A stretch of DNA of 64,000 nucleotides from Sphagnum compactum. Lineage: Eukaryota > Bryophyta > Sphagnopsida > Sphagnales. Both the position numbers and the translations under genes were made by a program. Under the pieces are notes generated by a model that was not told the origin of the DNA, did not search any database, and was given only the letters and a program-made list of their open reading frames with translations. The stretch covers positions 1,426,001 to 1,490,000 of the forward strand of contig OZ234493.1 of the NCBI GenBank assembly GCA_965153455.1, written 5' to 3'. This document shows, piece after piece, positions 59,093 through 64,000 of the stretch (position 1 is its first letter; each line of letters starts with the position of its first letter).

Positions 59093-60450
59093 ACAAAATA
59101 ATAATAAAAACAGAAAACACATAAAAATAAAAAATAAAAAAGATAAAAGTTTCTAGAAAAAACTAAAACGTGAACCAAGTTTGAAGAAACCGGAGGACTT
59201 CGCAATGCTCGAAGGTCACGGGTACCCACTAAATAATGTTTTAGGTGTCTGTCTGTCTGATCATCCTCCTTGGGGGTAAGGGGGTTAGGGTTAGCACGCC
59301 CTTCATAAACACGTTTCAAAAGAAGAAAGCTTGGAATGTGCCCAAATCCTCCATAAATCTTGGCAATTTCAAAACCTGTATTTTCCTCCTCAAAATGTTT
59401 TTCCCTCCTGTAAATGTGGCGATTTAGTTTTCTTTTTGGAAATTTTCCAAAACACTTGCTTCACCATGTATGTTTTCATGGGGGACTTTTCAGCGGATTT
59501 TTGCCACAAAAAAATAAAAATGAAATTAGTTGCTTTGCGCCTTTGTGTGTCTCCGAAGGTCACGGGTACCCACTATATATAAAATAATACAAAATAATAA
59601 TAAAAACAGAAAACACATAAAAATAAAAAATAAAAAAGATAAAAGTTTCTAGGAAAAACTAAAACATGAACCAAGTTTGAAAAAACCGGGGGACTTCACA
59701 GTGCCCGCAGGTCACGAGTACCCACTATATATAATATTTTAGGTGTCTATTTGTCCGGTCGTCCTCCTTGGGGGTAAGGGGGTTAGGGTTAGCACTGGAT
59801 TATAATGGATTATGGAGTAGGTTCAAAATTATTCTTTACTATTTTACTCAGTAATGGTAGAGATAAAGCCGTGTATAAAGTCAAGGTTTGCATACGTCAA
59901 TGGTCATTTTTTACTTTGCTTTTGTAAGTGCATCCCAACTTGACTGCCTTTAATTGGGGCTATGATGTGCATTGGGTCATCAATTTAAACTATTTTTAGA
60001 ACATGTGGGCATTGGACACGACTCCACCTAGCTCGCCCGGCCCACCCCCCCAAGATGCAAAACATTATTTCCCCACCAAACTTAAGGGGGTTAGGGTTAG
60101 CACGCCTTTCATAAACGCGTTTCAAAAGAAGAAAGCTTGGAATCTGCCCAAATCCTCCACAAATCTTGGCAATTTCAAAACCTTTTTTTTTTCTCCTCAA
60201 AATGTGCCGATTTCAAAACTCTTTTTTTTCACCCTCCTAAAAATGTGGCAATTTAGTTTTTTTTTTGGAAATTTTCCAAAACGCTCGCTTCACCATGTAT
60301 GTTTTCATGGGGGACTTTTCAACGGATTTTCGCCACAAAAAATAAATAAAATAAAAATAAAATAAGCTGTTTTGCACCTTTGTGTGTGTCTCTCTCGGTT
60401 TAAAGAAACCAAGGGACTTCACAGTGTCCAAAGGTCACGAGTACCCACTA
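59093..60450. repeat. Composite direct repeats X-Y-X-...-Y
   Basis: Block X (A-rich start, then 'gtttctag.aaaaactaaaac.tgaaccaag', 'ggtcacg.gtacccacta' and 'cctccttgggggtaaggggg') is at about 59093-59300 and again at about 59588-59793. Block Y ('gttagggttagcacgcc.ttcataaac.cg', 'gaagaaagcttggaat' and 'tcaccatgtatgttttcatg') is at about 59286-59570 and again at about 60088-60450. Frames inside each Y copy are parallel but carry no known domain. Confidence 0.8.
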
Positions 60451-62399
60451 GTACCAATATAATATATGTATCAAGGACTATTTCAATTTGTATATATTAG
60501 TCTATGATAAGTAGGTAGTGGGAAATCATATCATTTTCACATAGGAGATTGCTTTTTATAGCAAGGCAAAAATTCTTCTTAAGTTGGGATGTAATGAAAA
60601 GACAAGGGGCATAGTAAGTTCCTAGTTACTTGCTGAATATGCATCAATGACACAGAAATCAACTGGAAACGTAAACCACATAATTTCACACATTCATCCT
60701 GTCAATTGTGGAAATATACGAGTTTAAATGAGAAATGCTCATAATCCTATTAGATGTACTGGCTATGGGTCTACAGGGTTCAGATTGCTTCGATTTCACT
60801 TTCTTGAACATCAATGGACCTTTGGCAAATCATAAGTTTTTCCTGACACCCAAACCATACATAACACACATTGTTTGATATAGAAAACGTTGAGATAACA
60901 CTTTAATAATTAGAACACACAACACTCACTCTGGAATGCCCAAACAGAAATCCCATATGCAACATAACACCATTAACTTTTGGTGAAAAGTGATGAAGCT
61001 CAAAATTGAAAACTACAGATCTTTACTCTACAGATCTTTACTCAACAAGTAAACTTCTGAAAGTTTTACAAATGCAACCCACTAGGCTACTTCTAGAATG
61101 TAATGCCCAAACAGAAACTTAGGTGTAAAAATCAAACAATTTCGTGGTCCCAATTTTTTGGGTACTCTTTTCTTTCAAATAACAAGATCTAAACCACCCC
61201 AAAACAGTTCCCACTCATAATGATTTCTTTGCCAAGATGGTCACTCACAAAATCCCTAACATTATTCATCATCCTCTTGATCATGGACCCAGATTTGTAA
61301 TTCTACATTGTATTCTCCTAAAAGTTACACGACGTAGCAGAAAGAACAAACACAACCTCCATTGGAAAACCTACAATGTCCACGTTGTGGGCATCCATCC
61401 GTTCAACACTTCCAACATCACCAAAAAACTGACCACCTCTCAAAAACACTGAAAATCCTAAATACTTATCTCTACGCGATTGTCAAAATTCTTGACATCC
61501 TTCCTTCTTAAGTTCCTTAACGATCCCGCCTTCATTGATGTCCAAGCCAAGAGAAATCTTCATAGTCGTAGCACACCACATAGGCACCATAAAAAGCTCG
61601 CGCGTTGTCAATCATAATAGGCCAACATGTTCATATTCTGCAACCAAACAAAAAATAGAAAACACTCCCACTCCCCGTCAACTACTAAAAGCTTTCAACT
61701 TTTGATGGTTGCTGTTATGATATCATCCAATTAGGTTATCATCTTGAGATTTTTCATCATAGGGATTCCTATTCCTGGATGGCAATCAAAAGGTCCCAGA
61801 ACCACATAAAGCACTTGGAGAAATTTCCATAATATATTGGAAGGCATCTTATATTTGTGATTATCCCTCCTAGAAAGTACCAAGTATCATACCCTTTCCA
61901 TGCCCTACATCCCTCCCTTTCCTTCTCCTTAGAGTGGGAGGGATCTGACGGCTTGAGCCTTCTCACTCTTAAGGATTAAGTGTAAAAATTAGTGTTCACA
62001 GGTTTTTGGTTGGGTCTGGGTCTAAAAAACACATTCAGAGGGTCTACATGAACTTGGACCAAACCTTAAAATTAGACCCAATGGATCTACCTGGACTTGT
62101 TGTAAAATTGAATTCGGATAGTTTTAAGGTTTTTTTACAAGGTTCAGGTCACTACTAGGTAAGGTTAGGTCCTTGGGTTTAAATACAATTCAAGGTTTTT
62201 AAGTTATAGGGTCTTAGGTTTAAGTCCTAAAGTTCTAAGTTCGAAGACTTTAAGGTTCTAAAGTCTTAGTCCTAAGCTTAAGATATAAAGGTATCTCCAA
62301 TTATAGCACTAAAACGATTTTCACGTAATTTATTGGATTCTGGAAAACCTTTGAATAATGTGAAATTCATTTTGGACTTTGCGCGTTTAAACTTTGGAT
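60451..62399. other. Spacer, no supported gene
   Basis: Plain AT-rich sequence with a short 'ctacagatctttact' doublet at about 61014-61035 and a T/A/G low-complexity stretch of 'taagtt/ctaaag' words at about 62150-62290. Minus-strand sequence at about 61300-61650 has broken protein-like pieces (e.g. FYGAYVVCYDYEDFSWLGHQ) that I could not assign. Confidence 0.4.
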
Positions 62400-64000
62400 G
62401 TTAGAGCCACACTGTAGGATGAAATGGAGTGGGATGTTATTGTCTTTGGAATCACTTTCTAATGGATGCATCTCTTGCGGCCGTTGGCAACCTTGTGGTC
62501 AACCAACTGATGGAGCGTGAGGCGGCCGCGGCTGTCACAGCCAAGGCTACTTCTGCGAAAGAGCCCAAGTGGACCACAATGATGGTCAAGAATGTGCGCC
62601 AGGTGGTCAGCCGGGCTATGGAGACCCTAGCCGACGCGCCCAAACAGGAGGAGCGCAAGCTCAACTTGCGCCTCACGGGTTTTGAGGCCAAGAAGGGCGA
62701 GACCGAAAAATAGTTGGTGCAGTGGTTCAACACAGAGTTGTTGCAAGGGCAAATGAGGTTGCGCGCCAAGGTTGTCATCGCCACGCGGCAGCGACCTGCG
62801 ACCGCGCGAGCCTCCACTTCGACAACGGGTGCGCGCCTCGGTGTGATGTTGCTCAAATTCGCAACAAGCGAAGACTGCCAGGCCGCGCTACGAGGGCGCA
62901 AAAGCCTGGCGGGGACCAAACTAGGCCTAGACGAGGACTTCACGCTCGCGCAATAGGTGCTCAAGTCGCAGCTATGGCCGCTGTTCAAGGAGGCCGAGGC
63001 GGCAGGCAAGCGCGCCTTCTGGCGCACAGCTGAGCTCTTCGTCAACGGCACTCGGATTTGCCCACCTTCCTTTATCTAAGGCCACGGGGACCAGAGAGAC
63101 CTATGCATGGTATTGTGGAACATGCACGGGGGTGGTGTAAATAAACTAAAATGAGGGTGCAAATACTAGAGCTATTTCAGGATGCTGACCTTGTCTTATT
63201 AACCGAAACCTGGCACTTCCCATGCCAACATTTGCCACACGTTGAAGGGTTTGACTCGCAGTAGCGCGCACTATGTAGCCGGGAAGAACAAAAGCGATAA
63301 AACATAACGGGGGGGTTGCCGCTTACTTTCACAGCCACCTCGGCCCAAACCTGTCACAATGGAAGGAAGGAAGCCATGATTTTTATCTATGGCTACGGGT
63401 CAGCGAGGGTGCTGCTCCTGACTTGTATGTCTGCGTGGTGTATGCTGCCCTTGTTGGCTCTAAACACCAAAACGAATCCTTGTTCCAAAACCTGGCAGCA
63501 GATATTGCTGAAGTTTAAACTCTAGGGGGCATATTATTATTGGGAGGGGATTTTAATGCACGAACTGCAACATTACCAGATACCATCGACACTAGCGACC
63601 TTTGTGAACTATTACAGGCACCTGAGTTCGTTCAGACTGAGTAACCAAGTGCTGTGGCTAAGTGACAGAACCGCGACGCTAGTGTTGGCGGCTAGGGCCG
63701 CGAGTTCCTGGACCTATGTTCTGACACTGGGTTGCTCATCTTCAACGGCCGGACACTTTGACGATGAATCAGGGGAGTTCACTTGCATGGCAAATGGGGG
63801 GCGTAGCATTGTCGATTATATTGTTGGCTCACTTGCAATTTGGCAAGCTGCTACACACCTCGAGGTGATAATAGATGACACCTGCTATTGCGCGATGGGG
63901 GGAGACTCTGACCACAGGCCGTTACGCCTACGGTTGAGCATCGATTGTAGCTTTGTTGAGCCACAACATACAGTTGTAACAAAAAAATTCTTACCTAGGT
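62400..64000 (+). mobile_element. Decayed LINE (non-LTR retrotransposon): ORF1 and start of ORF2, truncated by window end
   Basis: GC-rich compared with its surroundings. ORF1 begins at 62462 (MDASLAAVGNLVVNQLMERE) and stays in one frame to about 63079. It is broken by TAG stops at 62711-62713 and 62954-62956. Its middle (KLNLRLTGFEAKKGE, LVQWFNTEL, VMLLKFATSEDCQAALRGRK) resembles the RRM-like domain of plant LINE ORF1 proteins. From about 63110 pieces of an APE-type endonuclease follow in shifting frames: WNMHGGG, LVLLTETWHFP, LLGGDFNAR (about 63530-63560), GEFTCMANGGRSIVDYIVGS and GDSDHRPLRLRL (about 63900-63935). The reverse transcriptase should lie beyond base 64000. Multiple stops and frameshifts show the copy is dead. 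Confidence 0.85.

Overview
This is nuclear DNA from a land plant, probably a seed-free plant and most likely a fern. The genes are split by GT-AG introns, all five readable proteins belong to plant families, promoters carry telo-boxes (AAACCCTAA) and GA/CT tracts, and there is abundant plant-type repeat DNA. The fern guess rests mainly on the style of a decayed PPR array (SGCESDVYV-, AKCGS-, VKCGQ-like phrases) and is an inference.

Layout. 34-1850 (-): 5' part of a SETD6-like lysine methyltransferase gene whose 3' exons lie left of the window. 4382-6526 (-): intronless UND/U-box/ARM E3 ligase of the PUB16/17 class, with a TATA box at 7084-7091. 7260-14550: gene-free DNA with a MITE (7671-7884), a perfect-looking hairpin (8744-8791), a short non-autonomous Helitron (11727-12152) and small tandem duplications. 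14557-24393 (-): eight-exon gene for a very large (about 2,650 aa) NCoR-type SANT protein of the POWERDRESS family. 24394-30390: microsatellite-rich upstream DNA. 30391-30618: 31-bp minisatellite. 30619-42700: about 12 kb of very AT-rich DNA without recognisable genes. 43701-45959 (+): plastid glucose-6-phosphate/phosphate translocator (GPT), five coding exons. 47940-50646 (-): 20S proteasome beta-2 subunit (PBB), eight exons. 51479-53560: tandem repeat followed by a decayed PPR array. 55067-56143 (-): AIP2-like RING-H2 E3 ligase. 58400-60450: direct duplications in A-rich DNA. 62400-64000 (+): decayed LINE with ORF1 and an endonuclease domain, running off the right edge.

The genes do not form a pathway cluster. 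Three of the five belong to the ubiquitin-proteasome system (U-box E3, RING E3, proteasome beta-2), which may be chance. Exon models were built by hand from reading frame, GT-AG sites and family sequence, and every junction keeps phase. No transcript evidence was available. I saw no clear new biological system. The most unusual points are a 139-bp duplication that copies a splice donor in the SANT gene, and the frequency of short tandem duplications in introns and spacers.
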